DNA of 64,000 bases, taken from the NCBI GenBank assembly GCA_025964675.1, contig JAOPYI010000122.1, forward strand, positions 62,001 through 126,000. The letters run 5' to 3'. The position numbers were made by a program, and so were the translations under genes. Positions 8,821-15,808 of the stretch are shown here, in pieces. The notes under the pieces are model-generated. The model was not told the origin of the DNA. It saw only the letters and a list, made by a program, of their open reading frames with translations, and searched no databases. Source of the stretch: Sphaerisporangium sp. (GTDB lineage: Bacteria; Actinomycetota; Actinomycetes; Streptosporangiales; Streptosporangiaceae). Each line of letters begins with the position of its first letter. The first letter of the stretch is position 1.

Positions 8821-9999
8821 TCAGGAGGTGAAGATCTCCTCGCGGGCCTGATCCAGCGCGGCCAGGATGGCGCCGCGCAGGACCGGACGGCCCTTCACCT
8901 CGCTCACCACGACCTCCGGCCGTATCGGGCAGATGCGGGCCACGGCCTCCTCCACCCGGTGGGTCAGCGCACCACCGCCCGCCCTGCCGACCTCGCCGTT
9001 GAGCACCACGAGCGTCGGGTCGAGGACCACGCACACCGAGGCGACGCCGAGTGCGAGCCGGTGAGCCAGCTCGTCGAGGAACGCCGACCCGGCCTCCCCG
9101 CTCTCGACGGCCGCGCGGACGGCGTCGGCGGCGGACCCGCCCGCGAAGCCGTACGGCTCGGCCAGCTCGGCCACGGCCTCGGCGCTGATCAGCGACTGGA
9201 GGCCGCCCGCCAGCGCCGGCAGCCTCCCGGGGACGGCCTTGACGTCGGCCGCCAGCGGCACTCCCGGCACCGGAAGGTAACCGATCTCGCCCGCGCTTCC
9301 CGAGCGCCCTCGGTGCAGCCTGCCGCCCAGCACGACGGCGAGGCCGACGCCGCGCTCCACCCAGAGCAGGACGAAGTCGTCGACGCCCCTCGCCGCGCCC
9401 TCGGACCGCTCGGCGATGGCCGCGAGGTTCACGTCGTTCTCTATGCTGACGGGCCGTCGCAGGTCATGGGCCAGGGCCTGGTGGCTGCCCTCGTGCCAGC
9501 CGGGCAGGTCGAAGGAGAACTTCACGTCACCGCTGCGCGGGTCGACCACACCGGGCGTGCCGATCACGATGCCCTTGAGGCGGGACAGGGCGACCTTGCC
9601 CGAGCGGCATGCCTTCACGACGGCGTTGTGCACCAGAGCGACGGGGTCGTCGTTCCCATTGGTGGAAACCGTCGACTCGGCCACGATTTCACCGTTGATA
9701 TCCGCGATGGCGGTGGTGACGGATTCGGGCCCCACATCGAGCCCCGCCACATAGGCGGACGATGGAATCACCCCGTAAAGCGCCGCATTGGGCCCACGGT
9801 TCCCCGACTGTTCTCCGACCACCTCGACCAGGCCGCGCTCTTCGAGCCTGGACAGCGTCTGGGACGCGGTGACTTTGGATAGACCGGTCATATCGCCGAT
9901 CTGTCCCCTGGTCAGCGGGCCCGAGGCGAGCAACAGCTCCAGCGCGGCCCGGTCGTTGATCTCCCGTAGCAACCTGGGCACGCCAGGACGTCGCTCCAT
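8821..9999 (-). CDS. ROK-family transcriptional repressor, copy 2
   Basis: 392 residues, paralogous to 818-1987 over its whole length (for example RLEERGLVEVVGEQSGNRGPNAALY and SFDLPGWHEG against matching stretches in copy 1). It has an N-terminal winged helix at about 20-75, then a ROK domain with the IENDVNLAAIAE motif. The CxCGxxGC zinc motif is absent, as in copy 1. It is monocistronic or cotranscribed with the downstream membrane protein gene, which starts about 150 bases beyond its stop. An element nearly identical to that of copy 1 lies 76-95 bases before its ATG. The two regulators may compete for or share operators while answering to different sugars (inference). Confidence 0.9.
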   Translation of the reverse strand: MERRPGVPRLLREINDRAALELLLASGPLTRGQIGDMTGLSKVTASQTLSRLEERGLVEVVGEQSGNRGPNAALYGVIPSSAYVAGLDVGPESVTTAIADINGEIVAESTVSTNGNDDPVALVHNAVVKACRSGKVALSRLKGIVIGTPGVVDPRSGDVKFSFDLPGWHEGSHQALAHDLRRPVSIENDVNLAAIAERSEGAARGVDDFVLLWVERGVGLAVVLGGRLHRGRSGSAGEIGYLPVPGVPLAADVKAVPGRLPALAGGLQSLISAEAVAELAEPYGFAGGSAADAVRAAVESGEAGSAFLDELAHRLALGVASVCVVLDPTLVVLNGEVGRAGGGALTHRVEEAVARICPIRPEVVVSEVKGRPVLRGAILAALDQAREEIFTS

Positions 10000-10074
10000 T
10001 GCATGCTTTCTTGTCGTCGGTCCCCGTTGGGTTCATCACAAACGCACCGCGCCTGTGACACAACCATTCATCAG

Positions 10075-10094
10075 TAAAGCTTCCTGCCAGTTTA
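10075..10094. promoter_or_regulatory. Second copy of the candidate ROK operator
   Basis: TAAAGCTTCCTGCCAGTTTA, 16 of 20 bases identical to the element at 2036-2055 and in the same position relative to a ROK gene reading leftwards. The core contains GGAAGCTTT on the opposite strand, a partly palindromic arrangement. Predicted binding site for one or both ROK paralogues. Confidence 0.6.
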
Positions 10095-10169
10095 CCGGCA
10101 TCACCTGCCGGGTAACGTCCGCCGCACCTTGCCTTCGGCCCCCCGTCGACCGAGGATCACTCATGTCTT

Positions 10170-10320
10170 TGTGAGGAGGGCCCCCCGCGACAACCCGGTC
10201 GAACGCATCGATCACGTGCTGGTGAGCCCGGGTCTGAGGGTGGTCGGCGCCCGGGTGCCGCGCGTGGGTTTCTCAGATCATCTGCCTGTTGTGAAGCGGT
10301 TGCGCGTAACCACGGTTTAA
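10170..10320 (+). pseudogene. Truncated endonuclease/exonuclease/phosphatase (EEP) C-terminus
   Basis: The plus frame ending in TAA at 10318-10320 encodes RDNPVERIDHVLVSPGLR followed by VVGARVPRVGFSDHLPVVKR. This is the C-terminal signature of the EEP superfamily, where RIDxVLxSPGL and the catalytic SDHLPV are diagnostic. An EEP domain needs over 200 residues, and only about 45 remain. Upstream lies the ROK promoter region with no sign of the missing part, so this is a gene remnant. It ends 20 bases before the Rrf2 gene. The rest of 10000-10340 holds only the ROK element described separately. Confidence 0.65.
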
Positions 10321-10340
10321 CAGGCGGGATAATCGACAAC

Positions 10341-10790
10341 ATGCGTCTTTCCGCCCGTGTCGACTACGCCCTTCGCGCCGCCGCCGAGTTGGCCGCCTCC
10401 GGCAGCGGACCCACCACGGTGGGCGAGCTGGCCAAGGAACAGGAAATGCCTCCCAAGTACTTGGAGAACATCCTGCTCCAGATGCGCCGTGCCGGTCTCG
10501 TGCGCGGCCAGCGAGGCCCGGAAGGCGGCTACGTTCTCGCGAGGCCGGCGACCGAGATCTCGCTGGCCGATGTGATCCGCGCCGTGGACGGGCCGCTGGC
10601 CAACGTCCGCGGTGAGCGGCCCGAGCACGTCGGCTACCGTGGCGCGGCCCGCTCGCTCCAGCAGGTCTGGATCGCCCTGCGCGCCAGCGAGCGCGCCATC
10701 CTCGAGGAGGTCACCCTGGACCAGATAGCCGCCGACGCCCTGCCCGACCGCGTGTTGGAACTCGCGGCCGACCCGGCCGCCTGGGACTGA
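10341..10790 (+). CDS. Rrf2-family transcriptional regulator without cysteines
   Basis: 149 residues. The N-terminal winged helix is typical of Rrf2 (MRLSARVDYALRAAAELA, KEQEMPPKYLENILLQMRRAGLV, GPEGGYVLARPATEISLADVIRAVDGPL). The protein has no cysteine at all, so it cannot hold the Fe-S cluster of IscR/NsrR types and belongs to the CymR-like, cluster-free group. GATAAT at 10328-10333 lies only 7 bases before the ATG and no Shine-Dalgarno sequence is visible, so a leaderless mRNA is likely. The DNA glycosylase gene follows 7 bases after the stop, so the two probably form an operon. Its effector is unknown. Confidence 0.85.
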   Translation: MRLSARVDYALRAAAELAASGSGPTTVGELAKEQEMPPKYLENILLQMRRAGLVRGQRGPEGGYVLARPATEISLADVIRAVDGPLANVRGERPEHVGYRGAARSLQQVWIALRASERAILEEVTLDQIAADALPDRVLELAADPAAWD

Positions 10791-10797
10791 CCACACC

Positions 10798-11589
10798 ATG
10801 CCCGAGGGCGACGCCGTCTATCGCACCGCGGCGAAGCTGCGGGCCGCCCTCGACGGACGGGTGCTCACCCGGTCGGACTTCCGGGTCCCCCGGTACGCCA
10901 CGGCCGACCTGGCCGGCCGCGCCGTCGTCACCACCGTGTCGCGGGGCAAGCACCTGCTGACCAGGCTCGACGACGGGCAGACCGTCCACACCCACCTGCG
11001 GATGGACGGAAGCTGGCGGATCCAGGCGGCGGGGTCGCACGTCCGGAGGGGTGACGTCGTCCGGCTGATCCTCGCCAACGACGAGTGGCAGGCGGTCGGG
11101 ATCAAGCTCGGCCTGGTCGACCTGCTGCGCACCGACAACGAGGACCAGGTCGTGGGCCATCTGGGGCCCGACCTGCTCGACCCTCACTGGGACGCCGGGC
11201 ACGCGGAGCGGGCGGCGGCCAACATCGCGCGCCACCCGGAGACCACGATCGGGGAGGCCCTGCTCGACCAGCGCAACGTGGCCGGTATAGGCACGATCTG
11301 GCGTGCCGAGACGCTGTTCCTGTCCGGGGTGTCACCGTTCAGGCTCGTCGAAGAGGTGGAGAACCTCGAGAAGATGATGTCGCTCGCTCATCGGCTACTG
11401 GACGCGAGCAAGAACAATACGGGTGGTCCGCTGACCACGGGCGATCAACGCCCCGGCAGGCGCCTCTGGGCGTACGGCCGGGCCGGGCGGCCCTGTCTTC
11501 GCTGCGGCAACAAGTTGATCGGCGGTGAGCTCGGGGCGCAGCCATACGAACGAGTGGTCTTCTACTGCCCCGCCTGCCAGCCCCGTTGA
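10798..11589 (+). CDS. Fpg/Nei-family DNA glycosylase (endonuclease VIII-like)
   Basis: 263-residue base-excision repair enzyme. The obligatory N-terminus MPEGD is present: Pro2 is the Schiff-base nucleophile after Met removal and Glu3 the acid, and PEGDxVxR favours the Nei (oxidised pyrimidine) branch over Fpg. A conserved Lys lies in SRGKHLLT, the helix-two-turn-helix DNA-binding region around residues 150-210 contains RNVAGIGTIWRAE, and the C-terminal zinc finger has CLRCG and CPACQ. The start is fixed because Pro must be residue 2. It is cotranscribed with the Rrf2 gene. Nei2-type actinobacterial enzymes differ in substrate, so the exact lesion is not known. Confidence 0.9.
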   Translation: MPEGDAVYRTAAKLRAALDGRVLTRSDFRVPRYATADLAGRAVVTTVSRGKHLLTRLDDGQTVHTHLRMDGSWRIQAAGSHVRRGDVVRLILANDEWQAVGIKLGLVDLLRTDNEDQVVGHLGPDLLDPHWDAGHAERAAANIARHPETTIGEALLDQRNVAGIGTIWRAETLFLSGVSPFRLVEEVENLEKMMSLAHRLLDASKNNTGGPLTTGDQRPGRRLWAYGRAGRPCLRCGNKLIGGELGAQPYERVVFYCPACQPR

Positions 11590-11689
11590 CGGGCCCGCTC
11601 ACCGGGCAGCACGCTAAAACACGGACCATCACGCGTGACACACCGTGACAGTCCGACTCATCAGGGAGGAAAAAGCCGGAAGCCGCGAC

Positions 11690-12055
11690 CTATGCGGCGA
11701 CCATGTCCTTGACCTCGGGGAAACCGTCGAACTCGGGACCCGAGATCGTGCTTGACACGGTCTCGGAAATGGGCAGACGCTCGTGCTCGGGCGCATCTGC
11801 CAGCACGGGTGCGTGTTGAAGCTCAGCCAGCGCGAACTGATCGGAGACCTCACGGAGCACCTGCGAAAGCGGCACGCCCAAGGCGCCGCAAATCGAGGCG
11901 AGCAGCTCCGAGGATGCTTCCTTCTGGCCACGCTCCACCTCGGACAGATAGCCAAGGGAGACACGTGCCAAGGTGGAAACCTCACGCAGGGTGCGCGCCT
12001 GCCGCACCCGCAGCCGCCGCAGCACGTCACCGAGCAGCTGACGCAGCAGGACCAT
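11690..12055 (-). CDS. clgR: Clp protease gene regulator ClgR (XRE-family HTH)
   Basis: 121 residues with an XRE helix-turn-helix at about 15-70 ([32 protein letters not shown]). This is the near-invariant ClgR sequence of actinobacteria, where ClgR activates clpP, lon and related proteolysis genes and is itself a Clp substrate. The C-terminus ends in VKDMVAA; a C-terminal AA is typical of Clp-degraded proteins. The ATG at 12055 is chosen for GGGAGGGAG 7 bases upstream and because family members start MVLLRQLLG. The frame extends to 12232. Placement after pncC, pgsA and ftsK is the usual actinobacterial order. Upstream 12056-12308 (253 bases) contains its promoter region, with GTTCGCT at 12284-12290 as a weak ClgR-box-like motif. 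Confidence 0.88.
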   Translation of the reverse strand: MVLLRQLLGDVLRRLRVRQARTLREVSTLARVSLGYLSEVERGQKEASSELLASICGALGVPLSQVLREVSDQFALAELQHAPVLADAPEHERLPISETVSSTISGPEFDGFPEVKDMVAA

Positions 12056-12308
12056 CTGTCGCTCCCTCCCGGGCGCAGGCGCCTTCACAACGCTCCGCGC
12101 GGTCGGTTCGTATCGCCCGTTCTTCGAATGCCCTTCGTACATGCTCCTCGCCGTCATCATTGGTGCGCTCGGCCCCTTTGCCGCGCGTACGCCGGACGTG
12201 CTCCTCACCGATGGGTCACGAACCTCACTCACAGCTCCACCGTACCTTCATCGACCAACAGGGCGGCAGACCGTGGGGAGCATGTTCGCTGGTGACGTAA
12301 CGCGGTAA

Positions 12309-12806
12309 TCACCCCGAATGTTCCCCCACATACGCCTCCAGCACACCTCTCAGGAGATCCAAACCCTCCCTTACGGTAGTTTCGCGGATCTCTTCCCGCG
12401 ACCCCGGCAGAAGAAGGTCGCGCTGCCAAATAGCCCCGTCCGGTCCGCTGACGGCGATGTGGACGGTGCCGACCGCCTTGCCGTCCTGCTCGTCCGGCCC
12501 GGCGACCCCGGTCACGGCCAGGCCGTACGTGGCGCCGGCGAGCAGCCGCACCCCGGCGGCCATGGCCGCGGCGACCTCGGGGTGGACCGCACCCTCCCGA
12601 TCGAGTAGATCTTTGGGGACGTCGAGCAGCCCGGCCTTGAGATCGGTGGCGTAGGCGATCACCCCGCCACGGAAGGCGGCCGAGGCACCGCTCGGCGTGG
12701 TCAGCGTGGCCCCGATCAGCCCGCCCGTAAGCGACTCGGCCACCGCCACTGTGGCCTCCCGGCGCACCAGGAGGGACAGCACGTCAGCGGTGAGAGCCGA
12801 GCTCAT
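12309..12806 (-). CDS. pncC: CinA C-terminal family nicotinamide-nucleotide amidohydrolase
   Basis: 165 residues, the stand-alone CinA C-terminal domain that deamidates NMN to NaMN in NAD recycling. Family motifs include VAVAESLTGGLIGATLT near residue 20, FRGGVIAYATDLKAGLL, and GLAVTGVAGP with the catalytic Ser/Lys/Tyr region. The ATG at 12806 overlaps the TGA of pgsA (ATGA), which fixes the start and indicates translational coupling. No N-terminal COG1058 domain is attached. The downstream neighbour on the same strand is clgR. Confidence 0.92.
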   Translation of the reverse strand: MSSALTADVLSLLVRREATVAVAESLTGGLIGATLTTPSGASAAFRGGVIAYATDLKAGLLDVPKDLLDREGAVHPEVAAAMAAGVRLLAGATYGLAVTGVAGPDEQDGKAVGTVHIAVSGPDGAIWQRDLLLPGSREEIRETTVREGLDLLRGVLEAYVGEHSG

Positions 12807-13408
12807 CCGCCGCGGGCCTTCTGGGCGACCTTCCGCAGCCGCAGTGCCCGGATGACGTAGTCGAGCCCGGTCACCACGGTGACGGCCAGGGCGAGCCCCA
12901 TGGCGATCCACCTGAGCGGGCCGGGCACGCCGGGGAAGACGTAGAGCGCGATGGCCACGATCTGCAGCACGGTCTTGACCTTGCCGCCGTAGCTGGCGGG
13001 GATGATGCCGTGCCGGATGACCGCGAAGCGCAGGGCCGTGACGCCGACCTCCCTGCCGAGGATCACGACGGTGATCCACCAGGGCACCTCGGCCAGCACC
13101 GAAAGCGTGACCAGGGCCGCGCCGATCAGGGCCTTGTCGGCGATCGGGTCGGCGATCTTGCCGAAGTCGGTGATCAACCCGTACCGCCGGGCGAGCCAGC
13201 CGTCGAGCTGGTCGGTCAGGGAGGCGAGGAGGAAGACGACGAGGGCCGCGGACCGCCAGCCGGCGCCGTCGACGAACATGCAGACCACGAAGAACGGGAC
13301 GACCACCAGCCGGAGGACCGTGAGCACGTTGGCGATGTTCCACGGGCTGACCTGCCGAGGCACGGACTCAACCATCGGCTCGGTGCCGGTCTCCGGCGGG
13401 TTCGTCAT
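12803..13408 (-). CDS. pgsA: CDP-diacylglycerol-glycerol-3-phosphate phosphatidyltransferase
   Basis: 201-residue integral membrane enzyme making phosphatidylglycerol phosphate. The CDP-alcohol phosphatidyltransferase signature is complete: D-x2-DG-x2-AR-x8-G-x3-D-x3-D in the segment starting [12 protein letters not shown] at about residue 66. About five membrane spans are visible (first [19 protein letters not shown]). The ATG overlaps the rimO stop by four bases. The first 20 residues are polar and probably disordered. It is part of the rimO-pgsA-pncC coupled set. Confidence 0.92.
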   Translation of the reverse strand: MTNPPETGTEPMVESVPRQVSPWNIANVLTVLRLVVVPFFVVCMFVDGAGWRSAALVVFLLASLTDQLDGWLARRYGLITDFGKIADPIADKALIGAALVTLSVLAEVPWWITVVILGREVGVTALRFAVIRHGIIPASYGGKVKTVLQIVAIALYVFPGVPGPLRWIAMGLALAVTVVTGLDYVIRALRLRKVAQKARGG

Positions 13409-14817
13409 GGCCCGGCCTTGATGCGGGCGATAAGGTCGACCCCCTCGGCGTCGACGACCGTGGCGCGAACGATCTGCCCGGGGACCAGGCCGATGCCCTG
13501 GACCGTCACCGAGCCGTCGACCTCTGGACCCTGGTGGGCGGCACGGCCTTCGTAGCCGCCGTCGCCCAGGTCCTCCTCGACGAGCACCTCGATCTCGGTG
13601 CCGATGCGCTCCTCCGCGCGCTGCGCGGTCAGCTCCTCGGCCAGCTCGGTGAGCGCGGCCACCCGCTCGTCGATCGTGTCGCGGTCGAGTTGCCCGCCGA
13701 ATCCGGCGGCCTCGGTGCCGTCCTCGTCGGAGTAGCCGAAGACGCCGACGACGTCGAGGCGGGCCTCCTCGAGGAACCCGACCAGCTCGGCGAACTCGGC
13801 CTCGGTCTCTCCGGGGAAGCCGACGATGAAGTTGGAGCGCACACCGGCCTCGGGCGCGCGGTCGCGGACGGTCTCCAGCAGGTCGAGGAACCGGCGAGGG
13901 TCGCCGAAGCGGCGCATCCGGCGCAGCACCGGCCCGCTGGCGTGCTGGAACGACAGGTCGAAGTAGGGCGCGATGCCCTCGGTGCCGGCGATCACGTCGA
14001 TGAGGCCGGGGCGGAGCTCGGCCGGCTGCAGGTAGCTGATCCGGACCCGCTCGATGCCGTCGGTGGCGGCGAGCGAGGGCAGGAGCTTCTCGAGGGCGCG
14101 CAGGTCGCCGAGGTCCTTGCCGTACGACGTGGAGTTCTCGCTGACGAGCACGAGCTCCTTGACGCCCTGCCCCGCGAGCCACGCGGCCTCCGCGAGCAGC
14201 TCCTCGGGACGACGCGAGACGTAGGCGCCGCGGAAGGCGGGGATGGCGCAGAAGGTGCAGCGCCGGTCGCACCCGGAGGCTAGCTTCAGCGAGGCCACCG
14301 GGCCGCCGGAGAGCCGCTTGCGCAGCGTGCGAGGGCCGCTCGCGGGGGCAAGGCCGTCGGGCAGCTCGCCGTGGCCGGGGACGTGGGCGTGGCCGGCGCC
14401 CGTGGAGCGCTCGACGGGGCTGATGGGCAGTAGCGTGCGCCGGTCGCGGGGGCTGTGGGGCGCCAGGGGCCGGCCCTCGAGGACGTCGTCGAGGCGCGCG
14501 CCGATGTCGGTGTAGTCATCGAAGGAGATGACGGCGGATGCCTCAGGAAGGGCCTCGGCCAGCTCCTTGCCGTAGCGCTCGGCCATGCAGCCGGCGGCGA
14601 CGACCTTGGCCCCGGAGTCGGACGCGGCGAGGAGCGTGTCGATGGAGTCTTTCTTCGCCGAGTCGATGAAGCCGCAGGTGTTGACGACGACGACATCGGG
14701 GTTGTCGTCGTCGAGCTGCCACCCGGCAGCCTCCATGCGCGCGGCGAGCTCCTCGGAGTCGACCTCGTTGCGCGCGCAGCCCAGTGTGATCAGCGATGCG
14801 GTTCGGCGGGAAGACAT
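13405..14817 (-). CDS. rimO: Ribosomal protein S12 methylthiotransferase RimO
   Basis: 470-residue radical-SAM enzyme that methylthiolates an aspartate of S12. The N-terminal MTTase/UPF0004 domain carries cysteines in [18 protein letters not shown] and AAGCMAERY, which bind the auxiliary cluster. The radical-SAM cluster motif is [16 protein letters not shown], followed by a C-terminal TRAM domain ([17 protein letters not shown]). An acidic, Pro/Ser/Gly-containing insert of about 45 residues (near 135-170) lies before the radical-SAM domain, longer than in many homologues. Its stop overlaps the pgsA start. Confidence 0.93.
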   Translation of the reverse strand: MSSRRTASLITLGCARNEVDSEELAARMEAAGWQLDDDNPDVVVVNTCGFIDSAKKDSIDTLLAASDSGAKVVAAGCMAERYGKELAEALPEASAVISFDDYTDIGARLDDVLEGRPLAPHSPRDRRTLLPISPVERSTGAGHAHVPGHGELPDGLAPASGPRTLRKRLSGGPVASLKLASGCDRRCTFCAIPAFRGAYVSRRPEELLAEAAWLAGQGVKELVLVSENSTSYGKDLGDLRALEKLLPSLAATDGIERVRISYLQPAELRPGLIDVIAGTEGIAPYFDLSFQHASGPVLRRMRRFGDPRRFLDLLETVRDRAPEAGVRSNFIVGFPGETEAEFAELVGFLEEARLDVVGVFGYSDEDGTEAAGFGGQLDRDTIDERVAALTELAEELTAQRAEERIGTEIEVLVEEDLGDGGYEGRAAHQGPEVDGSVTVQGIGLVPGQIVRATVVDAEGVDLIARIKAGP

Positions 14818-14965
14818 GATGGGCCCTACGGTATCGGGAGTTGGCCACCACGTGACGCACTCCCCCCGGTTCTTCCGCCGACAGCCGTCGCCGGCGGCGG
14901 CCGGCGATCACACCGGGCGGCGCCGCCGGGCGGCGACCAGGGGCCATGCCGGATGGCGGCCCGGG

Positions 14966-15709
14966 TCATCTCGAGCCGGCCGCCTCCGGGCCGAACGATC
15001 TGCGGACCAGCTCCCCTGCCTTCCCCGGCACGCCCACGTGCTTGCCGTTCACTTCCAGGTCGACGCCGCCCGCGTTGCCGATGGTGACCCGCACCTCCTT
15101 GTGGGCCTTCCAGGTGGAGGTGTGCCCCGCGGGCATGGTGCCCCGGAACATCTGCTTGCCCTTACTGTCACTGACCTCGAGCCACGAGGGTTTGTTGGCC
15201 TTGACCTGGAGCGTCACCAGGTCGCCGGCCGGTTTCGCGGCCTTGGGGTTGCTGGACGGCCGGGTCGAGGCGGTGCCGTTGGGCACGGGGGTCGGCTTGA
15301 GATCGGCGCCGGTGGCGGTGGTCTCGCCGGACCCGCTCATCACCCTCGTCACCCCGAAGACCGCCACGATCGCGAGGGCGATGGCCATCGCGGTGGACCA
15401 GTTGGGGCTGCGGCGGTCGCGCAGCTTGATCGTGCTCTCCGCCTGGAAGACGGCCGCGGCGCGCACGGGTAGCGGAACACCTCCATGTTCCTCGTCGAAC
15501 TGGTGCACGATGGCGTCGGGATCGAGCCCGAGCGTCTTGGCGATGTTGCGGACGTGACCTCTGGCGTAGAAATCGCCTCCGCAGAGCGAGAAGTCGTCTC
15601 GCTCGATGGCGTAGATGACCGTTTCCCTGATTCGCGTGCGGCCGCTCAGTTGAGCGACCGTCATGCCTGCCGCGTGTCGTGCCGCGGCCAGCGTCACTCC
15701 AATGCTCAT
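14966..15709 (-). CDS. rodZ: RodZ-like HTH membrane protein with DUF4115 domain
   Basis: 247 residues. An N-terminal XRE-like helix-turn-helix covers 1-70 (VTLAAARHAAGMTVAQLSG, FYARGHVRNIAKTLGLD). One membrane span lies near 110-125 (AMAIALAIVAVFGVTRV). A Pro/Thr/Ser linker and a C-terminal extracellular DUF4115 domain follow (LVTLQVKANKPSWLEVSDSKGK). This is the actinobacterial RodZ layout, a membrane scaffold linked to cell-wall growth. GAGGGGG precedes the ATG. It sits between rimO and ftsK on the same strand. The gap 14818-14965 before rimO contains only GC-rich inverted repeats. Confidence 0.88.
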   Translation of the reverse strand: MSIGVTLAAARHAAGMTVAQLSGRTRIRETVIYAIERDDFSLCGGDFYARGHVRNIAKTLGLDPDAIVHQFDEEHGGVPLPVRAAAVFQAESTIKLRDRRSPNWSTAMAIALAIVAVFGVTRVMSGSGETTATGADLKPTPVPNGTASTRPSSNPKAAKPAGDLVTLQVKANKPSWLEVSDSKGKQMFRGTMPAGHTSTWKAHKEVRVTIGNAGGVDLEVNGKHVGVPGKAGELVRRSFGPEAAGSR

Positions 15710-15808
15710 ACGTCCCCCTCGCCGTGCACCTGCGCCACGCGCCCGTATTCCGACGATGCGTAGTCATTCACATTCAACCAGTTATCGGGGGGAGCGGTAG
15801 CGGAGGGG

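Noticed and set aside
12284-12306. ClgR-box autoregulatory site before clgR
   Set aside because: GTTCGCT is present, but the second half-site does not fit at the expected spacing. Too weak to list as a separate site.
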